Shown: positions 17,691 to 26,350 of the stretch, one piece after another
Layout of the letters: the number at the start of each line of letters is the position of its first letter
Position numbering within the stretch: the stretch's first letter is position 1
Origin: Alitabrizicola rongguiensis
Lineage (GTDB): Bacteria; Pseudomonadota; Alphaproteobacteria; Rhodobacterales; Rhodobacteraceae
Reading direction: 5' to 3'
Length of the DNA stretch: 64,000 nucleotides
Assembly (NCBI RefSeq): GCF_021491355.1
Contig: NZ_JAKENF010000002.1
Span: forward strand, 310,001-374,000
Made by a program: the position numbers and the translations under genes
The notes under the pieces: model-generated
What the model saw: only the letters and a program-made list of their open reading frames with translations
Database searches by the model: none
Told to the model about the DNA's origin: nothing

Positions 17691-18650
17691 TCAGAACCAG
17701 TGCTTCCACTTGAAAAAGATGTAGGTGCCGACCGCCGAGGCCAGCATCAGCCCCAGGGCCATCGGATAGCCCCAGTCCCAGTGCAGTTCCGGCATCACGT
17801 CGAAGTTCATGCCATAGGCCGAGGCGATCACCGTCGGCGGCAGAAAGACCACGGCCAGAACCGAGAAGATCTTGATCGTCTGGCTTTGCGACAGACCGAT
17901 CATGCCAAGCGTCGCATCGACCGCCAGCGCGACGCGAGACGACAGGAAATCGGCATGGACCTCAAGCGCCTGGATGTCGCGCATGATCCCCTTCACCACC
18001 GGACGCAGCTCGTCCTTGGCGCCGAGATGGATCTCGCTTTGCCCGAAGAAGCTGATCGCACGCTCAAGCGTCAGGAGCGAGAGCCGCACGCGCCCGACCA
18101 GGTCGCCCTCGCGCCCGATCCGCTGCAAGGCATCCTCCAGAAGATCGGACCGGTCGCCTTTGCTGGGGGCGAAGACCTCGCGCATCACCTGATCGAGCGC
18201 CTTGCCGGCGTTCTCCATCAGGTCGGCCAGGCGACCGATGATCTCCTCGGTCAGACCGAGAAAGATCGTCTCAGGCCGGCTGCAGCCGGGGCCGACCTTG
18301 TTGGCCCGCGTCGGATAGGTCTCGAACGGGCGGGGGGCATGGTGGCGCACCGTCACCAGCCGGTCGTGCGTCAGGATGAAGGTCACTGGACCCGAGATCG
18401 GCGCCTTGGTCTCCGACAGACCGGGCAGAACGACCGTCATGTAGTCCATGCCGTTCTCGCGGTAGAGACGGTTCGAGATTTCGATCTCTTCCATGTCCTC
18501 AAGCGTCGGCACGTCGACGCCAAGCGCCGTCACCGCATCGACCTGGACCTTGAGCGGGCGATAGAGGTCGATCCAGACGCTTCCTTCAAGAGGCGCGTCA
18601 GGCGTCAGGCGATCGAGACGGCCCTGGTCTTCGCGATAGGCAAACAGCAT
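17691..18650 (-). CDS. CorA-family divalent cation transporter
   Basis: The 319-residue protein has the CorA layout: a large N-terminal cytoplasmic domain, a long helix region (DLMENAGKALDQVMRE...), and two C-terminal membrane segments. The signature YGMNF sits at the end of the first (FSVLAVVFLPPTVIASAYGMNF) and the second is MALGLMLASAVGTYIFFKW. The protein mediates Mg, Co, Ni or Zn flux at the inner membrane; the ion cannot be decided. ATG 18650 is chosen because upstream frame extension loses family character. Confidence 0.9.
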   Translation of the reverse strand: MLFAYREDQGRLDRLTPDAPLEGSVWIDLYRPLKVQVDAVTALGVDVPTLEDMEEIEISNRLYRENGMDYMTVVLPGLSETKAPISGPVTFILTHDRLVTVRHHAPRPFETYPTRANKVGPGCSRPETIFLGLTEEIIGRLADLMENAGKALDQVMREVFAPSKGDRSDLLEDALQRIGREGDLVGRVRLSLLTLERAISFFGQSEIHLGAKDELRPVVKGIMRDIQALEVHADFLSSRVALAVDATLGMIGLSQSQTIKIFSVLAVVFLPPTVIASAYGMNFDVMPELHWDWGYPMALGLMLASAVGTYIFFKWKHWF

Positions 18651-19162
18651 GGCGGACACCGATTGTCTGTTCCTTCCGCCGCTGCCTAGCGCGGCTCGAC
18701 CGATCCTCCAACCCCTGATGTGCAACAGCCCCATGACGCGGCCATGACGCGCCGCAGCTTGGTCTGCGGCAAGATCGCGGGGAATTCGCCGCAGGTGCAG
18801 CAAATTCCGCGAATTGGCCATTGTTATGCCCCGATTCGCGGCGATTGAACGGTCAACGGGTACTGGAGTTTGGTAAATGACGCTTCTGAGCCAAGTTTCT
18901 TTCGACAACGTCATGTGCAGCCTGATGGTCTGCATCGCACTCCGTCAGACCATGGTTGTAGTTCTGCCCGATCGGATCGCTGGCCCCGGCGGCTGGCTGA
19001 TCGATACCGGCGAAGAAGCCTGAGCGATCTCTCCTCTCTGCTTGTCGCTACCAGTGATCGGCCCTATGTCCAGAACGACGGGCGTGGGAACGACAGGGCG
19101 ATGGCGCATATCACGACAAACAGATCGACCCTGAAGGCGTTGCCGATCCAGACCGGACAGAT
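18651..19162. other. 512-base intergenic region between CorA and flavin reductase genes
   Basis: No long gene is supported. The left part should hold the promoter of the minus-strand corA gene and the right part that of the flavin reductase gene. One small reading frame with a ribosome site is listed separately at 18877-19023. No clear inverted repeats, tRNA or terminator were seen in the rest. Confidence 0.5.
18877..19023 (+). CDS. possible small protein, 48 residues
   Basis: An ATG with GGAG nine bases upstream opens a 48-codon frame (MTLLSQVSFDNVMCSLMVCI..., ending DTGEEA). It contains a short hydrophobic stretch with two cysteines. It is isolated and no homologue is recognised. The frame could be chance. 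It is listed because start, ribosome site and stop all fit and the intergenic region is otherwise unexplained. Confidence 0.25.
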   Translation: MTLLSQVSFDNVMCSLMVCIALRQTMVVVLPDRIAGPGGWLIDTGEEA

Positions 19163-19681
19163 ATGCGGCTGACGGCGATGACCGACGAGACCTTCTCTCC
19201 AATCGGCGCAAACCAGCGCGCCTTCCGCGATGCACTCGGCAGGTTCGCGACAGGCGTCACGGTGGTGACGATTCCGACGCTGGAAGGCCCAATGGGCTTT
19301 ACCGCAAACAGCTTCGCATCGGTTTCGCTGGATCCGCCGCTGGTCCTGTGGGCGCCGTCCCGTGCCTCGATGCGGTTTCCGTATTTCGCGGCTGCCCGCC
19401 ATTACGTCATCCATGTGCTCGGGTCTGAACAGATGGACCTTTGCAGGCGCTTTGCCCGTGGGGGGGCCGGATTCGACGGCCTGCCGTACAGCCTGAACCC
19501 CGAAGGCATCCCGGTGATCGAGGGGACGCTCGCCCGGTTCGACTGCGCGCACCGCGCCTCGCATGACGGCGGCGATCACCTGATCCTGATCGGGGAAGTG
19601 CTGCGTGCCTCAGCACGGGCCGGTACGCCTCTGGTCTTCAGTCAGGGAAGCTATGGCGGCTTCACCTTGGGGCTGGACTGA
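19163..19681 (+). CDS. flavin reductase family protein
   Basis: The 172-residue protein has the FMN-binding split-barrel pattern of flavin reductases: FRDALGRFATGVTVVTIP, GFTANSFASVSLDPPLVLW and HYVIHVLGSEQMDLCRRFA, and the late DHLILIGEVL. Such proteins supply reduced FMN to two-component monooxygenases or act as stand-alone reductases. No monooxygenase partner is adjacent. ATG 19163 and ATG 19178 are both possible starts; neither has a strong ribosome site. Confidence 0.85.
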   Translation: MRLTAMTDETFSPIGANQRAFRDALGRFATGVTVVTIPTLEGPMGFTANSFASVSLDPPLVLWAPSRASMRFPYFAAARHYVIHVLGSEQMDLCRRFARGGAGFDGLPYSLNPEGIPVIEGTLARFDCAHRASHDGGDHLILIGEVLRASARAGTPLVFSQGSYGGFTLGLD

Positions 19682-19838
19682 GGCTTTGCGATGCGTCAAA
19701 AACTATTTTTGTGCAGGGAAGTTCGCCAATCAATGCGGCATCCTTCTCGGTGCCGGGAAGTTCTTTTGGGCCGAGAGGGGTCCGAACAGGGTTATTGGTT
19801 TCCGGGAACTGCCCCGGTCTTTCTGAGGAGCGGCAAAG

Positions 19839-20204
19839 GTGTCGAGGGTTGAACTGAGTCCGAAATCATCTGATCCGGTCGTGCAGACCGCGACTGACGA
19901 GATGGTCGAACACGCCCAGGAAGCCGCAGCATTCCTCAAGGCGCTCTCGCATGAGGGCCGGCTGATGATCCTCTGCTATCTCGCCAACGGAGAGAAATCC
20001 GTATCGGAGCTGGAACAGCTTCTGGGATCGCGGCAGGCGGCCGTCAGCCAGCAACTGGCCCGACTGCGGATCGAGGGGCTGGTCAGCACCCGGCGCGATG
20101 GCAAGGCGATCTACTACTCGATCGGCGATGAACGCGTCAGACGCACGATCAACCTGGTCTACGACATGTTCTGCAATGTCGACGGCGTCAGCCGCGGCCA
20201 ATAA
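19839..20204 (+). CDS. ArsR-family regulator, SqrR/BigR-like
   Basis: The 121-residue winged-helix protein has the ArsR core: AAAFLKALSHEGRLMILCYL, SVSELEQLLGSRQAAVSQQLARLRIEGLVSTRRDGKAIYYSI. It lacks the ELCVCDL metal-binding box of ArsR/SmtB metal sensors. It has two cysteines, Cys46 and Cys112, 66 residues apart, the same spacing as the two redox cysteines of Rhodobacter SqrR, a persulfide-responsive repressor. The GTG start is preceded by GAGGAGC. A persulfide or redox role is inference; no sulfide-oxidation gene is adjacent. Confidence 0.8.
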   Translation: MSRVELSPKSSDPVVQTATDEMVEHAQEAAAFLKALSHEGRLMILCYLANGEKSVSELEQLLGSRQAAVSQQLARLRIEGLVSTRRDGKAIYYSIGDERVRRTINLVYDMFCNVDGVSRGQ

Positions 20205-20925
20205 ACGGCATCGAATTGGCCATGATCGTCAGGAACGGGATGTTCACGTCCAAGGGCTGACGGGCCATCATCAACACTGCCTCGGCCACGTTCTGGACCG
20301 GCATCACCGGCTCGGTGCGGATGGAGCCATCGGCTTGCGGCACTCCCTTGGTGAATCGGGCGGCCATGTCAGTCAGGGCGTTGCCGATATCGATCTGGCC
20401 GCAGGCGATGTTCCAGGGGCGGCCGTCGAGCGACAGGGTCTTGGTCAGTCCCGTCACGGCATGCTTCGACATCGTATAGGGCACCGAGCCGGGACGCGGG
20501 GCATGGGCCGAGATCGAGCCGTTGTTGATGATCCGGCCACCCGCGGGCTGCTGGCGTCGCATGATACCGAAGGCGGCGCGGGCGCACAGGAACATGCCGG
20601 TGATGTTGACGTTGCACAGCCGCAGCCAGTCGTCGACGGGGATCTCATCGATGGGGTTACCTGGCAGCGAGATGCCCGCGTTGTTGAACAGCACGTCGAT
20701 CCGGCCCCAGTCGCTGACGATCCGGGCAAAGGCGGCGTCGACCCCGGCTGGGTCTGAGACGTCACAGGGCAGAACCAGTGCGGGATACTCGTCAGCCGTT
20801 TCACGCAGGGCCTCCTCGCGCCGGCCAATCAGGGCAACGCGCCAACCGGCGTCGAGAAAGGCCCGCGCCGTGGCGCGGCCGATGCCGGAACCGGCGCCGG
20901 TGATGACGATCCCTTGCTGGGTCAT
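20188..20925 (-). CDS. SDR family oxidoreductase
   Basis: The 245-residue protein has the classical short-chain dehydrogenase motifs: TGAGSGIG cofactor loop (residues 9-16), NNAGIS, the catalytic Ser of NNGSISA and YTMSKHAV (Tyr-x3-Lys). ATG 20925 has GGAGG at good spacing. It lies 220 bases after the aldehyde dehydrogenase of the sugar operon on the same strand, separated by a GC hairpin, so it may be the last operon gene or an independent one. Its 3' end overlaps the convergent ArsR gene by 17 bases. The substrate is unknown; a sugar or sugar-acid is plausible from context. Confidence 0.85.
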   Translation of the reverse strand: MTQQGIVITGAGSGIGRATARAFLDAGWRVALIGRREEALRETADEYPALVLPCDVSDPAGVDAAFARIVSDWGRIDVLFNNAGISLPGNPIDEIPVDDWLRLCNVNITGMFLCARAAFGIMRRQQPAGGRIINNGSISAHAPRPGSVPYTMSKHAVTGLTKTLSLDGRPWNIACGQIDIGNALTDMAARFTKGVPQADGSIRTEPVMPVQNVAEAVLMMARQPLDVNIPFLTIMANSMPFIGRG

Positions 20926-21076
20926 GGTGGTCCTCCCTCTGGCGGCCATCTGGCGTCGGGACGGGCGGAATGGCAAGCAGGAAGCGTTTCGCGACCCGTC
21001 AGTTTCCTTTCGGGTTTCCGTCTGGCATCCGTATGGCATTGCGCGCCTCGCCCGGCCTTCGGCGCAGCGGCGGGCG

Positions 21077-21097
21077 CCGGGGGTTTTGCACCCCCGG
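21077..21097 (-). terminator. hairpin downstream of the sugar operon's aldehyde dehydrogenase
   Basis: Perfect 8-base arms (CCGGGGGT at 21077-21084 and ACCCCCGG at 21090-21097) with a 5-base loop lie about 50 bases past the aldehyde dehydrogenase stop. There is no T-run in the minus direction. It is part of a short intergenic element that recurs near 32.46 kb. Confidence 0.4.
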
Positions 21098-21145
21098 ACC
21101 CCCGCAGGGTATTTGGGCCAAGAAGAAGCCGGGAAGGAAATCCCC

Positions 21146-22651
21146 TCAGCGCAGGTCTGGCGGCAGCAGCGCCTCGGGGATGTTCTGGAAGCAGACCGGG
21201 CGCAGCCAGCGGCGGATCGACATGGTGCCGACAGAGGTCGCGCCGAAGTTGGTCGAGGCCGGATAGGGCCCGCCATGCACCATCGAATCCGCGACCTCGA
21301 CGCCGGTCGCGAAGCCGTTGGCGAGGATCCGGCCAGCCTTGCGTTCCAGGATCGGCATCAGGCGCTGCGCAAGGGCCGTGTCGCCGGCATCGAGATGAAG
21401 CGTGCAGGTCAGCTGGCCCTCCACCCCGCGGGCGAGGTCGAGCATGTCCTCCTCGTTCTTCGCGCGGACGACAAGGCCGAGCGGGCCGAAGACTTCCTCA
21501 TCCAGTCCATGCGACTTGCGGAAGGCATCCGAGGTGACCTTGTAAAGGTTCGGGCGGGCGATGCGGCCCTCGCTGGTGGTCTCGACCAGCGCCTCGACGC
21601 CTTCGGCGCCCGCGATGCGCGCCTGGCCGTCGCGGTAGGCGGCGGCGATGCCGTCGGTCAGCATCGTTTGCTCGGCAACCGCCGAAAGCGCGGCGGAGGC
21701 GGCGCGTTCGAAGGCATCGGTCGCCGGACCGTCGAGGGCGATCATCAAGCCGGGATTGGTGCAGAATTGGCCCGCGCCCATGGTCAGCGAGGCGACCCAC
21801 TGGGCGGCGATCTGGTCGCCGCGGGCGGCGAGCGCGGCAGGCAGGAGGAAGTTCGGGTTGACCGAGCCCAATTCACCGAAGAACGGGATGGGGTCGGGGC
21901 GGCGGGCGCAGAGGTCGAAGAGCGCCCTGCCCCCGATCAGCGAGCCGGTAAAGCCCACGGCGCGGATCAGCGGATGCTGGACAAGGCTTTCGCCCACGTC
22001 GCGGCGGCCGCCCTGGATCAGGCTGAACACGCCCTTGTGCATCCCCGTCGCCTCGATGGCGGCGAGGACAGCCTGGGAGATGATCTCGCCGGTGCCGGGA
22101 TGGGCGGAGTGGCCCTTCACCACCACCGGGCAGCCGGCAGCAAGCGCCGAGGCGGTGTCGCCGCCCGCGGTCGAGAAGGCGAGCGGGAAGTTCGAGGCGC
22201 CGAACACCGCGACCGGGCCGACCGGCAGCTGCATCAGCCTCAGCTCCGGGCGCGGCAGCGGCTTGCGGTCGGGCAGCGCCGCGTCGTGGCGGCGGTCGAG
22301 ATAGTCGCCCTTGCGGATATGGGAAGCGAAGAGCCGGAGCTGTCCGGTGGTGCGGCCACGCTCGCCTTCGAGGCGCGCCGCAAGCAGGCCGGTCTCCGAA
22401 GTGCCGATGGCGGTCACCTCGGCACCCCGTGCCTCGATCTCGTCGGCGATCTTCTCGAGAAAAACAGCCCGCTGCTCCCGGGTGGTCTGCGAATAGGTCT
22501 CGAAGGCGGCTTCGGCAGCCTGCACGGCGCGGTCGACATGGGCCGGGGTGCCCACGGCATAGGCGAGTGCCTCGCCCGTGGCGGGCGAGGACAGGAACGT
22601 GGCGTCGCCCGCCACCCATTCGCCTGCGATCAGGTGCTTGCCGGTCAGCAT
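21146..22651 (-). CDS. 2-oxoglutarate semialdehyde dehydrogenase-type aldehyde dehydrogenase
   Basis: The 501-residue protein belongs to the NADP-dependent aldehyde dehydrogenases acting on 2-oxoglutarate semialdehyde. Visible are the PVGPVAVFGASNFPLAFSTAGGD cofactor region, VKGHSAHPGTGE, VGFTGSLIGG, the general base glutamate in FFGELGSVNP and the catalytic cysteine in MGAGQFCTNPGL. It is the last step of non-phosphorylative pentose oxidation, giving 2-oxoglutarate, and lies downstream of the matching dehydrogenase, dehydratase and GguC genes. Function rests on both family and context. Confidence 0.87.
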   Translation of the reverse strand: MLTGKHLIAGEWVAGDATFLSSPATGEALAYAVGTPAHVDRAVQAAEAAFETYSQTTREQRAVFLEKIADEIEARGAEVTAIGTSETGLLAARLEGERGRTTGQLRLFASHIRKGDYLDRRHDAALPDRKPLPRPELRLMQLPVGPVAVFGASNFPLAFSTAGGDTASALAAGCPVVVKGHSAHPGTGEIISQAVLAAIEATGMHKGVFSLIQGGRRDVGESLVQHPLIRAVGFTGSLIGGRALFDLCARRPDPIPFFGELGSVNPNFLLPAALAARGDQIAAQWVASLTMGAGQFCTNPGLMIALDGPATDAFERAASAALSAVAEQTMLTDGIAAAYRDGQARIAGAEGVEALVETTSEGRIARPNLYKVTSDAFRKSHGLDEEVFGPLGLVVRAKNEEDMLDLARGVEGQLTCTLHLDAGDTALAQRLMPILERKAGRILANGFATGVEVADSMVHGGPYPASTNFGATSVGTMSIRRWLRPVCFQNIPEALLPPDLR

Positions 22652-22685
22652 GGTCTGGTGTCCTTCAGTTCGGGCCTTGCGCCCG

Positions 22686-23612
22686 TCAGTCGTGGAATGC
22701 GTCCGTCTGCACCTGCCGGCCCTTGAGGCAGGCATCCGCGACGATCCGCAGCGGAGAAATGTCGGTGTCGCTCTTGCGGGCCGAGACCAGCTCCGCGAAG
22801 CGGCGATAGATCGTCGGATATTCCTGTTCGGGGCCAACGTCCACCCGGCGACCGTCGATCACCAGTTCCGCCCCGCCCATGTGAAGCTCCAGCCGTTCCT
22901 CCCCGGCTTGCACGAAGATCGACCAGGTCTGCGGGCCTTCCTGCCGCCAGTCGAAATCCGCGCTGAGCGGCACCTGCCCGCGCGCCTGCATCGTCAGGCG
23001 GGCGGCGATCGGGGTGAAGGCGTTCGACGGCACTTCCAGATCGGCAGACTGAACGTGGATCGGACCCGGCAGGATATGGGTCAGGATCGAAAGGGCGTTG
23101 ATGCCGGGATCGAACACGCCGAAGCCGCCCGGTTGCCAGATCCAGGCCTGTCCGGGATGCCAGCGCCGAACATCCTCGCGCCAGACGATGTCGACCGAGG
23201 TGATCTCGCGGCTGGCCATCCAGGCGCGCGCGGGCTCGACCCCGGGGGCGAACCGCGAATGCCAGGTTGCAAAGAGGGTGACCCCCTTCGCCTTTGCGGC
23301 CGAGATGATCGTCTCGATCTCGCCGAGCGTGGCGGAAGGCGGTTTCTCGATCATCAGATCGCGGCCCGCCTCGATCGCGGCAAGGCTCATTTCGACCCGC
23401 ACGTCGGGCGGGGTGCAGAGCGAGACCGCCGCGAGCGGGCCGTCGCGAAGGAAGCTTTCGAAGTCGGTGAAGTTCGGCACGCCCTCGACTTTGCCGTGGC
23501 GAGACACCGCCGCCGCCAACAGGAAGTCGGGGTTCGCGGCGATGGCCGGCAGGTGCTGGTCGCGGGCGATCTTGCCCACGCCGACCACGGCGACGGGGAT
23601 GGGACCGCCCAT
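22686..23612 (-). CDS. Gfo/Idh/MocA-family aldose 1-dehydrogenase (L-arabinose/D-galactose type)
   Basis: The 308-residue protein has an N-terminal Rossmann loop (VAVVGVGKIARDQHLPAI), the family EKP motif (MIEKPPSATLGE), and the C-terminal substrate block GGFGVFDPGINALSILTHILP characteristic of galactose/arabinose 1-dehydrogenases. It would oxidise the aldose to the 1,4- or 1,5-lactone with NAD(P). It starts 2 bases after the dehydratase stop, so it is in the same operon. Sugar specificity between L-arabinose and D-galactose cannot be decided by sequence alone. Confidence 0.83.
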   Translation of the reverse strand: MGGPIPVAVVGVGKIARDQHLPAIAANPDFLLAAAVSRHGKVEGVPNFTDFESFLRDGPLAAVSLCTPPDVRVEMSLAAIEAGRDLMIEKPPSATLGEIETIISAAKAKGVTLFATWHSRFAPGVEPARAWMASREITSVDIVWREDVRRWHPGQAWIWQPGGFGVFDPGINALSILTHILPGPIHVQSADLEVPSNAFTPIAARLTMQARGQVPLSADFDWRQEGPQTWSIFVQAGEERLELHMGGAELVIDGRRVDVGPEQEYPTIYRRFAELVSARKSDTDISPLRIVADACLKGRQVQTDAFHD

Positions 23613-23614
23613 GA

Positions 23615-25357
23615 TCAGTGCGCCTCACGCGCCACCGCGTTGCCGCGGCAGCCGACGAGGAAGTCCATGTCGGCGCCGGTTTCCGGGCCCTGCACATGGT
23701 CGTGGTAAAGCTGCGCCCAGCCACCCGAGGGGCGTTCGATGCCGGATTTCCACTCGGCAAGGCGTTTCGCCAGTTCCGCATCCGAAATGTCAAGATGGAC
23801 CCGCCGCGCCTCGACATCGAGCTCGATCATGTCGCCGTTGCGCACGATGGCGAGCGGACCGCCGCGCGCCGCTTCCGGGCTGACATGCAGGACAACCGTG
23901 CCATAGGCGGTGCCGGACATGCGCGCGTCCGAGATGCGGACCATGTCGGTAATGCCCTTGCGCAGCACCTTGGGCGGCAGGCCCATGTTGCCGACCTCAG
24001 CCATGCCCGGATAGCCGCGCGGGCCGCAGTTCTTCAGCACCATCACGCAGGTCTCGTCGATGTCGAGGCTCTCGTCCTCGATCTTGGCCTTGTAGTCCTC
24101 GATGGTCTCGAAGACGACGGCGCGGCCGCGATGCTTCATCAGATGCGCCGAGGCCGCCGAGGGTTTCAGCACGGCGCCATTCGGGGCAAGGTTGCCGCGC
24201 AGGACGGCGATGCCGCCATGCGAGGTCAGAGGATTGGTCACCGGGCGGATGACGTCCTCGTTCCAGTTGCGGACGTCCTTGACCTCGTCCCAGATCGGGC
24301 CGCCCGACACGGTCAGTGCATCCTTGTGCAGCTTGCCGCCCTCGCCGAGCGCCTTGATGACCACGGGCAGGCCGCCGGCGTAGAAGAACTCCTCCATCAG
24401 GTACTTGCCCGAAGGCATCAGGTTGACGATGGTCGGGATGTCGCGCCCCTGCTTGTCCCAGTCCTCAAGCGTCAGATCGAGGCCGACGCGGCCCGCGACG
24501 GCGAGAAGGTGGATGACTGCGTTTGTCGAACCGCCGATGGCGCCGTTGACGCGCATCGCGTTCTCGAACGCCTTGCGGGTCAGGATGTCCGAGGGCTTCA
24601 GGTCGTCCTTGACCATCTGCACGATCCGCCGTCCGGTGACATGGGCCATGACGCGGCGGCGGCTGTCGACCGCCGGGATCGCGGCGTTCCCCGACAGGGT
24701 CATGCCAAGCGCCTCGGCCATGCTGGCCATGGTGCTAGCCGTGCCCATCGTGTTGCAGGCCCCGGCCGAGCGCGACATCGAGGCTTCGGCCTCGACGAAT
24801 TCCTCGGCCGTCATCTCGCCCGCCTTCACGGCCTCGGAGAATTTCCACAGATGGGTGCCCGAGCCGACCGTCTCGCCCCGGAAATAGCCGTTCAGCATCG
24901 GGCCGCCCGACACCAGGATCGCGGGAATGTCGACGCTGGCCGCGCCCATCAGAAGGGCCGGTGTGGTCTTATCGCAACCGGCGAGCAGCACGACGCCGTC
25001 GATCGGCTGGCCGCGCAGGCATTCCTCGACATCCATGGCGCAGAGGTTGCGGAACATCATCGCGGTCGGGCGGAAGGCGGATTCCGACGGCGACATGACC
25101 GGGAATTCCATCGGCAGGCCGCCTGCCTCGTAGATGCCGTGCGCCACCCTTTCGGCGAGGTCGCGGAGATGGGCGTTGCAGGGGGTCAGCTGACTCCAGG
25201 TGTTGCAGATGCCGATCACCGGGCGGCCATCGAACAGGTCGGCCGGCAGGCCCTGATTCTTCATCCAGGAGCGGTGATAGATCGCGTCCTTCGTCGTGCC
25301 GCCGAACCACTCCTGCGAGCGCAGCTTGCGGGGCCAGGGGGCGGGTTTGAAGGTCAT
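23615..25357 (-). CDS. IlvD/Edd-family sugar-acid dehydratase (arabinonate dehydratase-like)
   Basis: The 580-residue protein carries the iron-sulfur dehydratase cysteine motifs: CNTWSQLTPCNAHL, LAGCDKTTPALLMG and SAGACNTMGTASTM. It has the late blocks GPRGYPGMAEVGNMGLP and RISDARMSGTAYG. In the sugar-acid branch of the family it dehydrates L-arabonate or D-galactonate type acids to the 2-keto-3-deoxy acid. Its position between gguC and the aldose dehydrogenase fits the L-arabinose oxidative route. Ilv synthesis is unlikely given this context. Confidence 0.87.
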   Translation of the reverse strand: MTFKPAPWPRKLRSQEWFGGTTKDAIYHRSWMKNQGLPADLFDGRPVIGICNTWSQLTPCNAHLRDLAERVAHGIYEAGGLPMEFPVMSPSESAFRPTAMMFRNLCAMDVEECLRGQPIDGVVLLAGCDKTTPALLMGAASVDIPAILVSGGPMLNGYFRGETVGSGTHLWKFSEAVKAGEMTAEEFVEAEASMSRSAGACNTMGTASTMASMAEALGMTLSGNAAIPAVDSRRRVMAHVTGRRIVQMVKDDLKPSDILTRKAFENAMRVNGAIGGSTNAVIHLLAVAGRVGLDLTLEDWDKQGRDIPTIVNLMPSGKYLMEEFFYAGGLPVVIKALGEGGKLHKDALTVSGGPIWDEVKDVRNWNEDVIRPVTNPLTSHGGIAVLRGNLAPNGAVLKPSAASAHLMKHRGRAVVFETIEDYKAKIEDESLDIDETCVMVLKNCGPRGYPGMAEVGNMGLPPKVLRKGITDMVRISDARMSGTAYGTVVLHVSPEAARGGPLAIVRNGDMIELDVEARRVHLDISDAELAKRLAEWKSGIERPSGGWAQLYHDHVQGPETGADMDFLVGCRGNAVAREAH

Positions 25358-25369
25358 TTCAGGGAATCC

Positions 25370-26341
25370 TTACAGAACGCGGACGGTTGAAGGGGTTTCA
25401 GCCGCAACCGCAAGCGGATTGGCGAGCGGCAGGCCGAATTCGGGTGCTTCGATCTCGAAGACATCGCCAGGCATGGTCCGGACGCCATCGGCGAAGCTGA
25501 GCGTTGCCGTGCCGAACATGTGGACGTGCAGATCCCCCGGCACGCGGAAGAGGTCATACTTGAAATGGTGATGCTCGAGGTTGGCGATGGTGTGCGACAT
25601 GTTCGTCTCGCCCGACAGGAACGGCTTTTCCCAGATCACCTTGCCATCCCGGCGGATGCGGCTTGTGCCGCGGATGTCCTGTGGCAGTTCACCAACCAGC
25701 AGTTCGGGGCCGAAGGAGGCAGGGCGAAGCTTGGAATGGGCGAGATAGAGGTAGTTGATCCGCTCGGTCACGTGGTCCGAGAATTCATTGGCGAGCGAAA
25801 AGCCGATGCGGTTCGGCGTGCCATCGGGGCCGATCAGGTAATAGGCGGCAATCTCGGGTTCCTCGCCGCCGTCCAGAGCGAAGGCCGGCGACGTGAGCGG
25901 CTGGCCCGGGCCGACTGCGAACACGCCGGTGCCCTTGTAGAACCATTCCGGCTGCACGCCGGTCTCGCCCGCGGCGGGTTTGCCACCCTCGATGCCCATC
26001 CGGAACATCTTCATGCTGTCGGTCATCTTGGACGGATCGGCCTGCGAGTGCATCGCGTCGCGCGCCGAGGCTGATCCGAGATGGGTCAGACCGGTACCGG
26101 TCACATGCATATGCGCCGGATCGGGATGACGAACGGGGCAGTCGAGACGACCCGCCGCCAGCAGGTCGGGCAGATCGACGGCCTCGCCCTGCCCCAGACC
26201 GGCGACGACTTCGGACAGCGGCTTGCCGGAGGCAATCGCGGCCTGCGCCAGTTCAAGGACGCTGCCCGCGCCGGGGATCAACCGGGCGTCCTTGCCAGAG
26301 CGGACGACAACGCCGCCGCCGATGAGTTGGGAAAGATGCAT
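25370..26341 (-). CDS. gguC: GguC/AraD1-family 2-keto-3-deoxy-L-arabonate dehydratase
   Basis: The 323-residue protein matches the GguC group of the fumarylacetoacetate hydrolase superfamily. Visible features are THLGSASARDAMH, EWFYKGTGVFAVGPGQPL, ALDGGEEPEIAAYYLIGPDG, GFSLANEFSDHVTERINYLYLAHSKLRP and a C-terminal MFGTATLSFADGV with MPGDVFEIEAPEFGLPLANP. Members convert 2-keto-3-deoxy-L-arabonate to 2-oxoglutarate semialdehyde. It follows the permease gene by 9 bases, in the same order as the Agrobacterium ggu locus. The symbol is given on that synteny. Confidence 0.85.
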   Translation of the reverse strand: MHLSQLIGGGVVVRSGKDARLIPGAGSVLELAQAAIASGKPLSEVVAGLGQGEAVDLPDLLAAGRLDCPVRHPDPAHMHVTGTGLTHLGSASARDAMHSQADPSKMTDSMKMFRMGIEGGKPAAGETGVQPEWFYKGTGVFAVGPGQPLTSPAFALDGGEEPEIAAYYLIGPDGTPNRIGFSLANEFSDHVTERINYLYLAHSKLRPASFGPELLVGELPQDIRGTSRIRRDGKVIWEKPFLSGETNMSHTIANLEHHHFKYDLFRVPGDLHVHMFGTATLSFADGVRTMPGDVFEIEAPEFGLPLANPLAVAAETPSTVRVL

Positions 26342-26350
26342 TGGGCCGCC

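Noticed and set aside
20522-22726. 734-codon plus-strand frame opposite SDR and aldehyde dehydrogenase genes
   Set aside because: It runs across two real genes and the intergenic hairpin on the other strand, with low-complexity composition.
23618-25390. 590-codon plus-strand frame opposite the dehydratase
   Set aside because: Reverse-strand shadow of the dehydratase, which has its full set of cysteine motifs. The shadow translation shows no family pattern.
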